Assembly: GCA_049578545.1 (NCBI GenBank)
Contig: JBAUMF010000068.1
Span: 36,036 to 100,035, forward strand
Direction of reading: 5' to 3'
DNA: 64,000 bases
From: DASQBT01 sp049578545
GTDB taxonomy: Bacteria > Pseudomonadota > Gammaproteobacteria > Burkholderiales > Thiobacillaceae
Positions 18,206 through 28,218 of this stretch are shown here, one piece after another (positions within the stretch are counted from its first letter, which is position 1; every line of letters begins with the position of its first letter). The notes under the pieces were generated by a model. The model was not told the DNA's origin. It searched no databases and worked only from the letters and a program-made list of their open reading frames with translations. The position numbers were made by a program, and so were the translations under genes.

Positions 18206-19075
18206 CTATTCCTGCTTGGCCCAGATATCGCGCGCTTGCTGCGCGCGGGAAAATATCTTTATCAGCCTATCGCCATCGGCTGCCGTCAATGCAGCCTTCA
18301 ATTCATCCAGTTTGGATTCATACGAAGCCAGTTCGATCAATAAGGCCTCTCGATTGGCGAGGGAAATGTCACGCCACATTTCAGGGCTGCTGCCTGCAAT
18401 ACGGGTAAAGTCGCGGAAACCACTGGCAGCATAATTGAAAAACAAATCCCGGTCAGGTCGGCTGGCCAGCATATCAACCAGCGCGTAGGCCAGAAGATGC
18501 GGCAGGTGGCTTACTGCCGCAAAAACATGATCATGCTGGGCGGCTTTCATCAAAGTCACTTTCGCGCCACAAGCCTGCCAGGCGGATTGAGCTTTCACAA
18601 GTGCCTTGACGTTTGTTTCCGGCAGCGGTGTCAGCACCACATTTTTCCCCTTGAACAAGTCCGCCCGTGCAGCCTGTGCTCCGGAGGTCTCGGCGCCTGC
18701 AATCGGATGACCCGGGACGAATCGGGACAGATTGGTCGCGAGTTGGCACTGTGCCATTGCGATCACATTTTGTTTGGTGCTGCCCGCATCCGAGACGACC
18801 GCATCCGGCCCAAGGTACGCAGCAATGGCCAGCATTACGCCTTCCATCTGACCTACCGGGACGGCAAGAAGAATAAAATCAGCGCCTTGCACTGCAGAGG
18901 CCGCATCGGGTGCGGCCTCATCCACTATCCCTCGTCGCTTCGCAGTCTCCAGATTGGACTGACTGCGCCCTGCGCCAACCACAACGCCCACCTGATCGGC
19001 CTGCTTTAGTGCAAGCGCGAACGAGCCACCAATGAGGCCGGTTCCAATAATGGCAAGACGTTCGATCAGCGGCAT
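18206..19075 (-). CDS. tyrA: Prephenate dehydrogenase
   Basis: NAD(P)-dependent step to tyrosine (prephenate or arogenate as substrate). The protein opens MPLIERLAIIGTGLIGGSFA with the dinucleotide motif GTGLIGGS, and has the catalytic-region sequence VPGHPIAGAETSGAQAARADLFKGKNVVLTP near residue 120. I start it at ATG 19075 rather than 19108, because the extra 11 residues lie within hisC and are not family-like; this gives 289 residues. It overlaps the hisC end by about ten bases. Confidence 0.95.
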   Translation of the reverse strand: MPLIERLAIIGTGLIGGSFALALKQADQVGVVVGAGRSQSNLETAKRRGIVDEAAPDAASAVQGADFILLAVPVGQMEGVMLAIAAYLGPDAVVSDAGSTKQNVIAMAQCQLATNLSRFVPGHPIAGAETSGAQAARADLFKGKNVVLTPLPETNVKALVKAQSAWQACGAKVTLMKAAQHDHVFAAVSHLPHLLAYALVDMLASRPDRDLFFNYAASGFRDFTRIAGSSPEMWRDISLANREALLIELASYESKLDELKAALTAADGDRLIKIFSRAQQARDIWAKQE

Positions 19076-20178
19076 TCGTTTAGCGCCTCCTCCAGAGCCA
19101 GCAGGCACTTGGCATTTTCCTGCGCCAGGCCGATGCTGATGCGCAAGTGCTCTGGCATCGCGTAGCTACCCACGGGACGCACAATCACCCCTCTTCTAAG
19201 CAAGGCCTCGAATATAGCCTGTGCCACCCCTACCCTGACCCCGATGAAGTTTCCTGCCGACGGAATGTAGTCAAGTTTGAGTTTTTCAAATCCCTGAACA
19301 AGCTGTTTCATGCCCAATTGATTGAGTGCATAACTGCGCCCGATGAATTCGTCATCACTGAGCGCAGCTTCGGCGGCGGCAAGCGCTGGACCGTTCACGT
19401 TGAAAGGCTGGCGTACCCGGTTCATCAGGTCGGCAACCGCGATGCTGCTCAGGCCATAACCTACACGCAACCCCGCCAGGCCGTACGCTTTGGAGAAGGT
19501 GCGGCTAACGACCACATTGGGAAACCGCTCCAGCCACTCCATCGCGCGAGACTGTCGCTCCGCAGGAAGATACTCGCCATACGCTTCATCCAGGACCACC
19601 ACTACATGGCTTGGCACTGCTTTCAGAAAGGCTTCGAGCTCGTCATTGGATACCAGTGTACCAGTGGGATTGTTTGGGTTGGCGATGAACACCACACGGG
19701 TATCATCCATGATCGCTGCCTGCATGGCTGTGAGGTCATGACCAAAATTCTTTGCCGGTGCTTCAATGCCGGTTGCGCCAATGGCCCGCACGGCAAGCGG
19801 ATAAACGGCGAAGGCGTGCTCGGAATACACGGCAGATGTACCAGGAGCAAGAAAGGCCTGAGCGACCAGTTCAAGAACATCATTCGAACCATTGCCCAGC
19901 ACGATGCGATTGGCTTTGATGCCAAGTTTGCGTGTCAATGCAGACTTCAAGCCAAAGCCACTTCCATCTGGATAGCGCGCAAGATCAGCCAGCGAAGCTT
20001 CTGCCGCTTGCAGGCCCTTTGGGCTTGCTCCAAGCGGATTCTCATTAGAGGCCAGCTTGACGATGGTCTTTTCCGCAAGGCCCAGTTCACGCGCCAGTTC
20101 GGAAATGGGTTTGCCGGGCTGATAAGGTGCAAGTGCGCGGATGTTGGCTGGGGCCCGCTCGCAGGGATCGCAAATCAT
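19066..20178 (-). CDS. hisC: Histidinol-phosphate aminotransferase (aromatic aminotransferase HisC2 type)
   Basis: PLP aminotransferase. Family members in the pheA-hisC-tyrA context also act on aromatic keto acids. The PLP lysine lies in SRTFSKAYGLAGLRVGYGLS, and the substrate motif VKLASNENPLGASPKG is at about residue 35. The ATG at 20178 lies five bases past the pheA stop and yields 370 residues, the normal length; an upstream in-frame start at 20295 would add 39 residues antisense-free but inside pheA, so it is rejected. The position between pheA and tyrA favours a role in Phe/Tyr synthesis. Confidence 0.94.
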   Translation of the reverse strand: MICDPCERAPANIRALAPYQPGKPISELARELGLAEKTIVKLASNENPLGASPKGLQAAEASLADLARYPDGSGFGLKSALTRKLGIKANRIVLGNGSNDVLELVAQAFLAPGTSAVYSEHAFAVYPLAVRAIGATGIEAPAKNFGHDLTAMQAAIMDDTRVVFIANPNNPTGTLVSNDELEAFLKAVPSHVVVVLDEAYGEYLPAERQSRAMEWLERFPNVVVSRTFSKAYGLAGLRVGYGLSSIAVADLMNRVRQPFNVNGPALAAAEAALSDDEFIGRSYALNQLGMKQLVQGFEKLKLDYIPSAGNFIGVRVGVAQAIFEALLRRGVIVRPVGSYAMPEHLRISIGLAQENAKCLLALEEALNECR

Positions 20179-20183
20179 CTGAT

Positions 20184-21254
20184 TCAAGCGTTGGTGGCAG
20201 ATGGGTAGGATCCAAGCACCTTGATCATGGCCGCCTTGCTGCTCACTTGTGCCAACACGGCTGCAACCTTGGCATCCTGCCGGTGTCCCTCGCAATCAAC
20301 AAAGAACAGGTACTCCCAATTGCCCTGTCGCGCCGGACGCGATTCCAGTTTGGTCAGCGATACGCTTGCCTCGGAAAAGGGTTTGAGCAATTCAACCAGG
20401 GCACCAGGCCGGTTTGGAATGGAAAGTACCAAGGAAGTCTTGTCCCTGCCGGATGGGGATGCATCCTGCAAGGACAGGACCAGGAAACGCGTCGTGTTAT
20501 TGGGCTCATCCTCAATGCGTGGACTGATCACCTGAAGATCGTAAATCTCGGCCGCCGTTTCGCTTGCAATCGCCGCGGCAGTGTGATCAAGACTGGCAAG
20601 CCTCGCCGCTTCGGCGTTGCTTGTCACGCTGACTCTTTCCACCCCGGGCAGATTCTGGTTGAGCCAGTGCTGACACTGTCCAAGTGACTGTGCGTGACTG
20701 TAGACACGGGTGATGCCCTGCAAAACTCCGGTCTTGCGCAGCAGGTTCTGATGAACAGGCAAATACACCTCCCCGCACACCTTGAGAGGCGAACCTACAA
20801 TCAAATCCTGCGTGCGCGATACCGCGCCTTCAGTCGAATTTTCCACCGGCACCACACAGTAATCGGCCTTGCCGATTTCCACCGAGCGGAATGCTTCATC
20901 GATTGTGGTGCAGGGGACATCACCAATGGCGTGGCCGAAATGCTTGTGCACCGCAGCCTGACTGAACGTGCCTTCGGGACCCAGATAGGCGATGCGCAAA
21001 TGCTGTTCAAGATCACGACAGGCAGACATGACTTCCCGGAACAACCGCTCCACCGTGTCGCCTGAAAGCGGGCCCGGATTGGCATCGAGCATGCGGCGGA
21101 CCACGTGCGCTTCACGTTCCGGCCGGTAGATTCCCTCTCCATTCTTTGCCTGCCCCACAGCCTGGGCCAAACGTGCACGCTCAGAAAGCAGATTCAATAT
21201 CTGGCTGTCGATGACGTCAATCTGGTCACGCAGTTTGGAGAGTTCGTCACTCAT
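20184..21254 (-). CDS. pheA: Bifunctional chorismate mutase / prephenate dehydratase (P-protein)
   Basis: Two steps from chorismate to phenylpyruvate. Residues 1-85 form the AroQ chorismate mutase helix bundle (LRDQIDVIDSQILNLLSERARLA). Residues about 90-265 form the dehydratase, with the Thr-Arg-Phe catalytic motif in NNTTRFLVLS. An ACT domain follows with the Phe-sensing GALVELL and LESRP motifs, so feedback inhibition by phenylalanine is expected. The start overlaps the serA stop by four bases. Length (356) is normal. Confidence 0.97.
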   Translation of the reverse strand: MSDELSKLRDQIDVIDSQILNLLSERARLAQAVGQAKNGEGIYRPEREAHVVRRMLDANPGPLSGDTVERLFREVMSACRDLEQHLRIAYLGPEGTFSQAAVHKHFGHAIGDVPCTTIDEAFRSVEIGKADYCVVPVENSTEGAVSRTQDLIVGSPLKVCGEVYLPVHQNLLRKTGVLQGITRVYSHAQSLGQCQHWLNQNLPGVERVSVTSNAEAARLASLDHTAAAIASETAAEIYDLQVISPRIEDEPNNTTRFLVLSLQDASPSGRDKTSLVLSIPNRPGALVELLKPFSEASVSLTKLESRPARQGNWEYLFFVDCEGHRQDAKVAAVLAQVSSKAAMIKVLGSYPSATNA

Positions 21255-22426
21255 GCAGGCAAATAACGGACATTGAGCACGCCGTTGATGGCGCGAATCT
21301 TGTCGAGCACGGCATCGGAAACCGCGCTGTCAACGTCCACTAGGGTATAGGCCATACCCCCCTTGGACATATTGACCATGTTGTGGATATTCAGGCCAGC
21401 CTCAGCCATGGCAGTGGAGATCTGGCCCAACATGTTGGGCACATTTGAATTGGCAATCGCCACACGGAAGTTGGATTCCCGATCCATGCGCACGTTGGGG
21501 AAGTTGACCGAGTTGAGGATGTTGCCATTTTCCAGGTAATCGGACACCTGCTCGGCCACCATGACAGCGCAATTCTCTTCAGCTTCCTCGGTGGAAGCGC
21601 CAAGGTGCGGCAGCGTCACCACATCGGGTCGGCCCTTCAGGGCATTGGCGGGAAAATCGCAGATATAGGCGCGGATGCGCTTTTCATCCAGCCCGGCGAC
21701 CACGGCTGCATTGTCCACCACTCCTTCGCGGGCGAAATTGAGCAGTACCATGCCAGGCTTCATCAGGGCAACGCGCTGGGTGTTGATCAGATTGCGGGTA
21801 GCGTCGATCAGCGGAACATGCACGGAGATGAAATCGGCGCTCTTCACCACTTCTTCCACAGATCCCGCCTTCTTCACGCTGGATGGAAGGCGCCAGGCCG
21901 CTTCCACGGTGATGCTCGGATCAAAGCCAATCACGTTCATTCCCAGCTTGATGGCGATATCCGCGACCATCGAACCGATCGCCCCCAGGCCGATGATGCC
22001 CAGCGTGCGGCCGGGCAGTTCAATCCCGGCAAAATTCTTCTTGCCCGCCTCCACCGCCTTGTGCATTTCCTCGTCGGTGCCGGTAACGTTGCCGGCAAAG
22101 TTGATCGCTGGAACCAGATTGCGCGCCCCCATCAACAGGCCTGCTGTCACCAGTTCCTTGACTGCGTTCGCATTGGCGCCCGGTGCATTGAATACCGGCA
22201 CGCCCCGCTCGCTCATCTTGCCGACTGGAATGTTGTTGGTACCTGCCCCAGCGCGGCCGATGGCCTTGACTGTGGCCGGTATGTCCATGTCGTGCATGTT
22301 GGCGGAACGGACCAGGATGGCGTCGGGGTTGGCAATGCCATCGCCCACTTCATAGCTGGCCGGCAGACGGGCAAGCCCGCGGCTCGAAATCTTGTTCAGG
22401 GTCTGGATGCGGAAGGATTTAGCCAT
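21251..22426 (-). CDS. serA: D-3-phosphoglycerate dehydrogenase with ACT domain
   Basis: First step of serine synthesis. The 391-residue protein shows the 2-hydroxyacid dehydrogenase fold, with NAD motif LGIIGLGAIGSMVADIAIKLG near residue 140, catalytic Arg in NFAREGVVDNAAV near residue 230 and the His in VTLPHLGASTEEAE near residue 285. A C-terminal ACT domain (about 320-391) fits serine feedback control. It lies between serC and pheA and overlaps both. In the Pseudomonas arrangement that I know, serC and pheA are adjacent, so the placement of serA here is a lineage feature. Confidence 0.95.
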   Translation of the reverse strand: MAKSFRIQTLNKISSRGLARLPASYEVGDGIANPDAILVRSANMHDMDIPATVKAIGRAGAGTNNIPVGKMSERGVPVFNAPGANANAVKELVTAGLLMGARNLVPAINFAGNVTGTDEEMHKAVEAGKKNFAGIELPGRTLGIIGLGAIGSMVADIAIKLGMNVIGFDPSITVEAAWRLPSSVKKAGSVEEVVKSADFISVHVPLIDATRNLINTQRVALMKPGMVLLNFAREGVVDNAAVVAGLDEKRIRAYICDFPANALKGRPDVVTLPHLGASTEEAEENCAVMVAEQVSDYLENGNILNSVNFPNVRMDRESNFRVAIANSNVPNMLGQISTAMAEAGLNIHNMVNMSKGGMAYTLVDVDSAVSDAVLDKIRAINGVLNVRYLPA

Positions 22427-23498
22427 TTTTCTTCTCGAAGTCCTTCATGTAAGCGACCAGCGCAGCCACGCCTTCCATTGGCATGGCGTTGTAAATGGAC
22501 GCACGCATCCCGCCCACCGAACGATGGCCCTTGAGTTGCAGCAGCCCACTTTCCTTGGCCCCCTTGAGGAAGGCTTCATCCAGCGCCGCGTCCTTCAGGG
22601 TAAAGGGCACGTTCATGCGCGAGCGGTTTTCCTTCGCCACGGGTGAATGGTAGAAACCGGTACTGTCGAGGTAGTCATACAGCAGTCCCGATTTTTCCAC
22701 ATTGATCTTTTCCATTGCCGCCAGGCCGCCCAGCTTTTTCAGCCACTGGAACACCAGGCCGGCAACGTACATGCCGTACGTGGGTGGCGTGTTATACATG
22801 GAGTCGTTGTCCGCATGTGTCTTGTAATCGAACATGGTCGGCGTTCCTGACACGGTCTGGCCGATCAGGTCGTCGCGCACGATGACAATGGTCAAGCCTG
22901 CCGGACCAATGTTCTTCTGCGCGCCGGCATATATCACCCCATAGCGGGAAACATCGACGGGCCGCGACAGGATGGTGGAGGACATGTCCGCCACCAGGGG
23001 CACGCTCCCAGTTTCCGGGGGCCAGAAAATTTCCACCCCGCCGATGGTTTCATTTGGGGTGTAGTGGACATAAGCCGCATTGGGATCAAGCTTCCATGCA
23101 GACTGGGCCGGCGCGTAGGAAAAGTTCTTGTCCTCGCTGCTGGCCACCACGTTCACGCTGGCAAATTTCTTCGCTTCCTTTATAGCCTTTTTCGACCACT
23201 CGCCAGTGTTCAGATAATCCGCGCCGGTTTTGCCGCGCAGCAGGTTCATCGGCACCATGGCGAACTGGCTGGACGCGCCGCCTTGCAGGAACAGCACCTT
23301 GTAGTTGGAAGGTATGTCCATCAATTCGCGCAGGTCGCCTTCGGCCTGGGCAGCAATGCCCATGAATTCCTTGCCGCGATGGGACATTTCCATCACCGAC
23401 ATGCCAGAGCCGTGCCAGTCAGGCAACTCGGCCTGGGCTTGCAACAACACTTCTTTTGGGAGAACTGCCGGACCGGCGGAAAAATTATGGATTTTCAT
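22419..23498 (-). CDS. serC: Phosphoserine aminotransferase
   Basis: PLP transaminase of the serine pathway, also used in pyridoxal phosphate synthesis. The 359 residues begin MKIHNFSAGPAVLPKEVL, the usual SerC opening. The PLP lysine is in YAGAQKNIGPAGLTIVIVR near residue 200. The C terminus has the SVGGMRASIYNAMP motif. It overlaps serA by eight bases and follows gyrA after 34 bases. Confidence 0.97.
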   Translation of the reverse strand: MKIHNFSAGPAVLPKEVLLQAQAELPDWHGSGMSVMEMSHRGKEFMGIAAQAEGDLRELMDIPSNYKVLFLQGGASSQFAMVPMNLLRGKTGADYLNTGEWSKKAIKEAKKFASVNVVASSEDKNFSYAPAQSAWKLDPNAAYVHYTPNETIGGVEIFWPPETGSVPLVADMSSTILSRPVDVSRYGVIYAGAQKNIGPAGLTIVIVRDDLIGQTVSGTPTMFDYKTHADNDSMYNTPPTYGMYVAGLVFQWLKKLGGLAAMEKINVEKSGLLYDYLDSTGFYHSPVAKENRSRMNVPFTLKDAALDEAFLKGAKESGLLQLKGHRSVGGMRASIYNAMPMEGVAALVAYMKDFEKKNG

Positions 23499-23532
23499 GA
23501 TTATTTCGCTTGATGATTAATTGGTTTGCTGT

Positions 23533-26088
23533 TTAATTGGTTGGTTCTGGTTCTTCGGTTTCAACAACTTTTTCGAGGCCGGCGAGTATTTCGCCCTCAT
23601 CCAGGTTGATCAGGGTGACACCCTGGGTCGCGCGGCCCATCTCGCGGATTTCTTTCACCCGGGTGCGGATCAGCACGCCGCCGGTGCCAATCAGCATGAT
23701 TTCGTCGTCTTCCTTGACCAGGGTCGCGGCCACGACCTTGCCGTTGCGGGCGGTGGTCTGAATCGCAATCATGCCCTGGGTGGCACGGGCATGGCGGGTG
23801 TATTCGGTGATGGAAGTCCGCTTGCCAAATCCGTTCTCGGTGGCAGTCAGCACGGAATCGGTCTCGTCTTCCGCAACCAGCAGGGAAATCACCTGTTGGC
23901 CCTTGCCCAGTCGCATGCCGATCACGCCGCGCGCATTGCGGCCCATGGGACGCACATCGTTCTCGTCAAAACGTACCGCCTTGCCGCCATTGGAAAACAG
24001 CATGACATCGTGCTTGCCATCGGTAATCGCTGCGCCGATAAGGTAATCCTCATCGTCCAGTCCGACGGCGATGATGCCGGCCGAACGCGGCCGGGAAAAT
24101 TCGCTGAGGGGAGTTTTCTTGACGATGCCATTGGCCGTCGCCATGAAGACATAGTGGTCGTCATCAAACGCCTTGACCGGCATGAGAGTGTTGATCTTCT
24201 CTCCATCCGTCAGCGGAAGCATGTTGACAATGGGCTTGCCGCGGCTGATACGGCCGCCCTGCGGCACGTTGTAGACCTTGAGCCAATACAGACGTCCACG
24301 GTTGGAGAAGCACAGGATGTAGTCGTGGGTGTTGGCAACGAACAGGCGTTCGATGAAGTCGTCTTCCCGCGTGCCTGCCGCCTGCTTGCCGCGGCCGCCG
24401 CGCTTCTGCGCCCGATAGTCATCCAGTGGCTGAGTCTTGATATAGCCGGCATGCGACAGGGTCACCACCATGTCCTCGGGCGCGATCAGGTCTTCCATGC
24501 TCAGGTCCTGCGCATCCTGGACGATCACCGAGCGGCGCTTGTCGCCAAACTGGGCTTTGATCTCCGTCAGTTCATCGCCGATGATCGTAGTGATGCGCGA
24601 CGGATTGGCGAGAATATCGAGCAAGTCAGCAATGCGCTCCATGATCTCCTTGTACTCGCCGGTAATCTTGTCCTGTTCCAGATTGGTGAGGCGCTGCAAC
24701 TGCATTTCCAGAATGCGCTGGGCCTGGACTTCCGACAGGTGGTAACCATCATTGTGCAAGCCGTACTGCACCCCCAGGCCAATGGGGCGGGAGAAATCCG
24801 GGTCGACACGGGCGAGCATTTCTTCCACCAGCGCCGAGCGCCACGCCTTTGCAAGCAACTGCTCCTTGGCAATGGCCGGGGTTTCGGATGCTTTGATAAT
24901 GCGGATGATTTCATCCACATTGGCCAGCGCCACCGCCAGACCTTCGAGGATATGCCCCCGCTCGCGCGCCTTCTTGAGTTCGAATACGGTGCGCCGGGTA
25001 ATGACCTCGCGCCGGTGGCGCAGGAAGGCATCCAGCATGTCCTTGAGGTTGAGCAGGCGCGGCTGGCCATCAACCAGGGCCACCATATTCATGCCGAAGG
25101 TGTCCTGCATCTGAGTCTGCTTGTACAGATTGTTCAGGATGACATCTGCGTTTTCGCCACGCTTCAGTTCGATGTAGACCCGCATGCCCGACTTGTCGGA
25201 TTCGTCGCGCAGGTCAGCGATCCCGTCGATTTGCTTGTCGCGCACCAGTTCACCAATCTTGATGAGGAGATTGGCCTTGTTCACCTGATAGGGCAGTTCA
25301 TCGATGATGATCGCCTGCTTGCCACCACTCTTGTCCACGTCTTCGATGTGGCAGGTGGCGCGCATCACCACCCGGCCGCGGCCGGTGCGATAGCCATCCT
25401 TCACCCCGCCAGTGCCGTAGATGATGCCAGCGGTGGGGAAATCCGGTGCGGGCACAAGCTCGATCAGTTCGTCGATCGTGGTTTCCGGATTCTTCAGCAG
25501 GACCAACAGTGCATCGCAGACTTCAGTCAGATTGTGCGGTGGGATATTGGTCGCCATGCCCACCGCGATACCCGACGATCCATTGATCAGCAGATTCGGA
25601 ATCTTGGCCGGCAGGACCAGCGGTTCATGTTCGGAGCCATCGTAGTTGGGGCCAAAATCGACGGTTTCCTTGTCGATGTCCGCCAGCAGTTCGTGGGCGA
25701 TTTTCGCCATGCGGATTTCCGTATAGCGCATGGCGGCGGCGTTGTCGCCGTCTACCGAACCGAAGTTGCCCTGTCCGTCGATCAGCGGATAGCGCAGGGA
25801 GAAATCCTGCGCCATGCGCACGATGGTGTCGTACACTGCCGTGTCGCCGTGCGGGTGATACTTACCGATGACGTCGCCGACGATACGCGCCGACTTCTTG
25901 TACGCCTTGTTCCAGTCGTTGCCCAGTTCGCTCATGGCGAACAGCACGCGGCGATGAACCGGCTTCAACCCATCGCGTACATCCGGCAGGGCCCGTCCCA
26001 CAATCACGCTCATGGCGTAATCGAGATACGAGCGACGCATTTCTTCTTCCAGGCTGACCGGGAGAGTTTCCTTGGCGAATTGATCCAT
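23533..26088 (-). CDS. gyrA: DNA gyrase subunit A
   Basis: Breakage-reunion subunit of gyrase. The 851 residues keep E. coli numbering in the active region: catalytic Tyr122 (AAAMRYTEIRM) and the quinolone region HPHGDTAVYD with Thr83 and Asp87. The C-terminal beta-pinwheel with the GyrA box QKRGGRGK is present near residue 540. Position 83 is Thr rather than the Ser of E. coli; Thr is natural in several proteobacteria. It heads the long minus-strand run and diverges from mtaD across 106 bases. Confidence 0.98.
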   Translation of the reverse strand: MDQFAKETLPVSLEEEMRRSYLDYAMSVIVGRALPDVRDGLKPVHRRVLFAMSELGNDWNKAYKKSARIVGDVIGKYHPHGDTAVYDTIVRMAQDFSLRYPLIDGQGNFGSVDGDNAAAMRYTEIRMAKIAHELLADIDKETVDFGPNYDGSEHEPLVLPAKIPNLLINGSSGIAVGMATNIPPHNLTEVCDALLVLLKNPETTIDELIELVPAPDFPTAGIIYGTGGVKDGYRTGRGRVVMRATCHIEDVDKSGGKQAIIIDELPYQVNKANLLIKIGELVRDKQIDGIADLRDESDKSGMRVYIELKRGENADVILNNLYKQTQMQDTFGMNMVALVDGQPRLLNLKDMLDAFLRHRREVITRRTVFELKKARERGHILEGLAVALANVDEIIRIIKASETPAIAKEQLLAKAWRSALVEEMLARVDPDFSRPIGLGVQYGLHNDGYHLSEVQAQRILEMQLQRLTNLEQDKITGEYKEIMERIADLLDILANPSRITTIIGDELTEIKAQFGDKRRSVIVQDAQDLSMEDLIAPEDMVVTLSHAGYIKTQPLDDYRAQKRGGRGKQAAGTREDDFIERLFVANTHDYILCFSNRGRLYWLKVYNVPQGGRISRGKPIVNMLPLTDGEKINTLMPVKAFDDDHYVFMATANGIVKKTPLSEFSRPRSAGIIAVGLDDEDYLIGAAITDGKHDVMLFSNGGKAVRFDENDVRPMGRNARGVIGMRLGKGQQVISLLVAEDETDSVLTATENGFGKRTSITEYTRHARATQGMIAIQTTARNGKVVAATLVKEDDEIMLIGTGGVLIRTRVKEIREMGRATQGVTLINLDEGEILAGLEKVVETEEPEPTN

Positions 26089-26194
26089 GAGGGAAAACAG
26101 CAGACCTAAAAGGCCATAATTCTAACATGGCCAGGGACCCGGCCGGAGGTGCTTGAAAGAGCAAGCACTGGCGGCTTTCCCTTACAATCCTGCC

Positions 26195-27520
26195 ATGCCG
26201 CAGCCCATTGACACCCTGATTCTTCCGCGCTGGCTGGTTCCAGTTGAACCCGCTGGAACACTGGCCGACCATGCCCTGGCAGTCCATCGGGGTGCCATTC
26301 TAGACATGTTGCCGGCGGCAGAAGCCTGCACCCGCTACAGCGCGCAGGAAATCATAAGCCTGCCGAATCACGCCCTGATTCCAGGCCTTGTCAATCTGCA
26401 CACCCATGCCGCCATGGCCCTGTTGCGCGGCTTCGCCGATGACCTGCCGCTGATGGATTGGCTGCAACACTTTATCTGGCCTGCCGAACAGGCTCATGTG
26501 TCGGGCCGCTTCGTCAAGGACGGTTCGCTATTGGCCTGCGCCGAAATGCTCAAGGGCGGCATCACCTGCTTCAACGACATGTACTTTTTCCCCGATGCAA
26601 CGGCCGAAGCATCGCTCGAAAGCGGAATGAGAGCCAGCATCGGCATGATTGCCATGGACCTCCCAACCCCCTACGCCAGCGACGGCTCCGATTACCTGGC
26701 CAAGGGTCTTGCCTGCCGCGACCGTTTCAAGGGAGAACCGGGCCTGTCATTCTGTTTCGCCCCTCATGCACCCTATACCGTCGGCGACGAAACCTTCAGC
26801 CAGATCGCCACCCTGGCCGAACAGATCGGCGCGCCCATCCATTGCCATCTGCACGAGACCAGAGATGAGCTTGCACAAAGCGAGGCCCGCCATGACGTGC
26901 GCCCGTTGGAGCGGCTGGCCCGCCTGGGCCTGCTCGGTCCGGGGTTCATAGGTGTGCATGCCATTCATCTCACCGAACCCGAAATCGGCACCCTGGTCCG
27001 CTACGGTTGCCATGTTGCTCATTGCCCTGCCTCCAACCTGAAGCTGGCATCCGGCCTGGCACCGATAGGCAAATTGCTGGAAGCCGGCATCAATATCGGC
27101 CTTGGCACCGACGGCGCTGCCAGCAACAACCGTCTCGACCTGTTTGCCGAAATGCGCCTGGCCGCCCTGCTCACGAAAGGTGTCTCGAACAATGCGGCAG
27201 CCCTGCCTGCGTTCGATGCGCTGAAGGCGGCGACGCTTAATGGCGCGCAAGCACTTGGGCTGGATGACAGGATAGGTTCGCTCACGCCCGGCAAGCGCGC
27301 GGACATGGTTGCCGTCGATTTGTCCCGACCTGAACTTCAGCCCCTGTTCGATCCGGTTTCCCATCTTGTTTATGTCGCTGGGCGCGAGGATGTCAGCCAT
27401 GTCTGGGTCGACGGGCAGCTAAAGGTGGATAATGGCAAGCTGATTCATTTTGATCTTGCGGACCTGATGGCACGAGCCAGCTACTGGTCCAACAAACTTC
27501 TTGCCCCTAACATAAAATGA
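26195..27520 (+). CDS. mtaD: 5-methylthioadenosine / S-adenosylhomocysteine deaminase
   Basis: Zinc amidohydrolase of the TRZ/ATZ group that deaminates methylthioadenosine or S-adenosylhomocysteine. Metal and catalytic motifs are visible: HTHAAMALLRGFADDLPLMDWL near residue 70, HCHLHETRDE near residue 215, VHAIHL near residue 255 and GLGTDGAASNNRLDLF near residue 300. The ATG at 26195 gives the family start MPQPIDTLILPRW; an upstream TTG (26153) is less likely. The start of ubiG overlaps its stop. The gyrA-mtaD-ubiG-gph neighbourhood also occurs in Pseudomonas. Confidence 0.93.
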   Translation: MPQPIDTLILPRWLVPVEPAGTLADHALAVHRGAILDMLPAAEACTRYSAQEIISLPNHALIPGLVNLHTHAAMALLRGFADDLPLMDWLQHFIWPAEQAHVSGRFVKDGSLLACAEMLKGGITCFNDMYFFPDATAEASLESGMRASIGMIAMDLPTPYASDGSDYLAKGLACRDRFKGEPGLSFCFAPHAPYTVGDETFSQIATLAEQIGAPIHCHLHETRDELAQSEARHDVRPLERLARLGLLGPGFIGVHAIHLTEPEIGTLVRYGCHVAHCPASNLKLASGLAPIGKLLEAGINIGLGTDGAASNNRLDLFAEMRLAALLTKGVSNNAAALPAFDALKAATLNGAQALGLDDRIGSLTPGKRADMVAVDLSRPELQPLFDPVSHLVYVAGREDVSHVWVDGQLKVDNGKLIHFDLADLMARASYWSNKLLAPNIK

Positions 27521-28218
27521 CCAACGTCGATTCCGCTGAAATCCAGAAATTTTCCGAACTCGCCCATCGCTGGTGGGACCCGAATTCCGAATTCAAACCC
27601 CTGCACGAGATCAATCCCCTGCGTCTCAACTGGATTGATCGCCTGTGTGGCGGTCTGGCCGGCAAAACCGTGGTGGATATAGGATGCGGCGGCGGCATCC
27701 TGTCCGAATCCATGGCGCTCAAGGGGGCCAGCGTCACCGGCGTGGACCTGTCCGAAAAGGCGCTCAAGGTCGCCCGCCTCCATCTGTTTGAATCCGGTTT
27801 GACTGTGGACTACAAGCAGCTGCCTGCCGAAGAACTCGCCGCAGCTGAGCCCGAACGTTTTGACGTCGTGACCTGCATGGAAATGCTGGAGCACGTTCCT
27901 GATCCTTCTTCTGTCGTCTCCGCCTGCGCACAACTCGCCAAACCCGGTGGCTGGGTATTTTTCTCCACCCTCAACCGCAACCCCAAGTCCTACCTGTTTG
28001 CGGTGGTCGGCGCCGAGTACCTGCTGAAGCTTTTGCCCAAAGGCACACACGATTACGCCAAATTCATCAAGCCGGCCGAACTGGCGCGCATGGCCCGTGA
28101 AGCGGGATTGGAGATGAAGGAACTCATCGGCATGACCTACAACCCGCTGTCCAAGGTCTACAAGCTGGAAGCCGACACCGACGTGAATTACCTGATTGCC
28201 GGCAGGAAAGATGATTAA
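27517..28218 (+). CDS. ubiG: Ubiquinone biosynthesis O-methyltransferase UbiG
   Basis: SAM-dependent methyltransferase carrying out both O-methylations in ubiquinone synthesis. The 233-residue protein opens with the UbiG signature FSELAHRWWDPNSEFKPLHEINPLRL, followed by SAM motif I (VVDIGCGGGILSE) near residue 50 and the CMEMLEHVPDP motif near residue 120. It is coupled to mtaD (four-base overlap) and to gph (eight-base overlap), giving a three-gene unit. The product quinone feeds the cytochrome bd encoded further along. Confidence 0.97.
   Translation: MTNVDSAEIQKFSELAHRWWDPNSEFKPLHEINPLRLNWIDRLCGGLAGKTVVDIGCGGGILSESMALKGASVTGVDLSEKALKVARLHLFESGLTVDYKQLPAEELAAAEPERFDVVTCMEMLEHVPDPSSVVSACAQLAKPGGWVFFSTLNRNPKSYLFAVVGAEYLLKLLPKGTHDYAKFIKPAELARMAREAGLEMKELIGMTYNPLSKVYKLEADTDVNYLIAGRKDD

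Noticed and set aside
24500..25100. Thr83 in GyrA as a possible quinolone-resistance change
   Set aside because: Thr at this position is natural in several proteobacterial species, so it is not evidence of a resistance mutation.
23521..26109. Open reading frame of 862 codons on the plus strand, opposite gyrA
   Set aside because: It mirrors the whole of gyrA codon for codon. The translation is rich in His, Asp and Gln without any family motif, as expected from the antisense frame of a G/C-biased gene.
26153..26194. TTG start that would lengthen mtaD by 14 residues
   Set aside because: The family N terminus begins at the ATG 26195 and the GGAGG is too close to the TTG.
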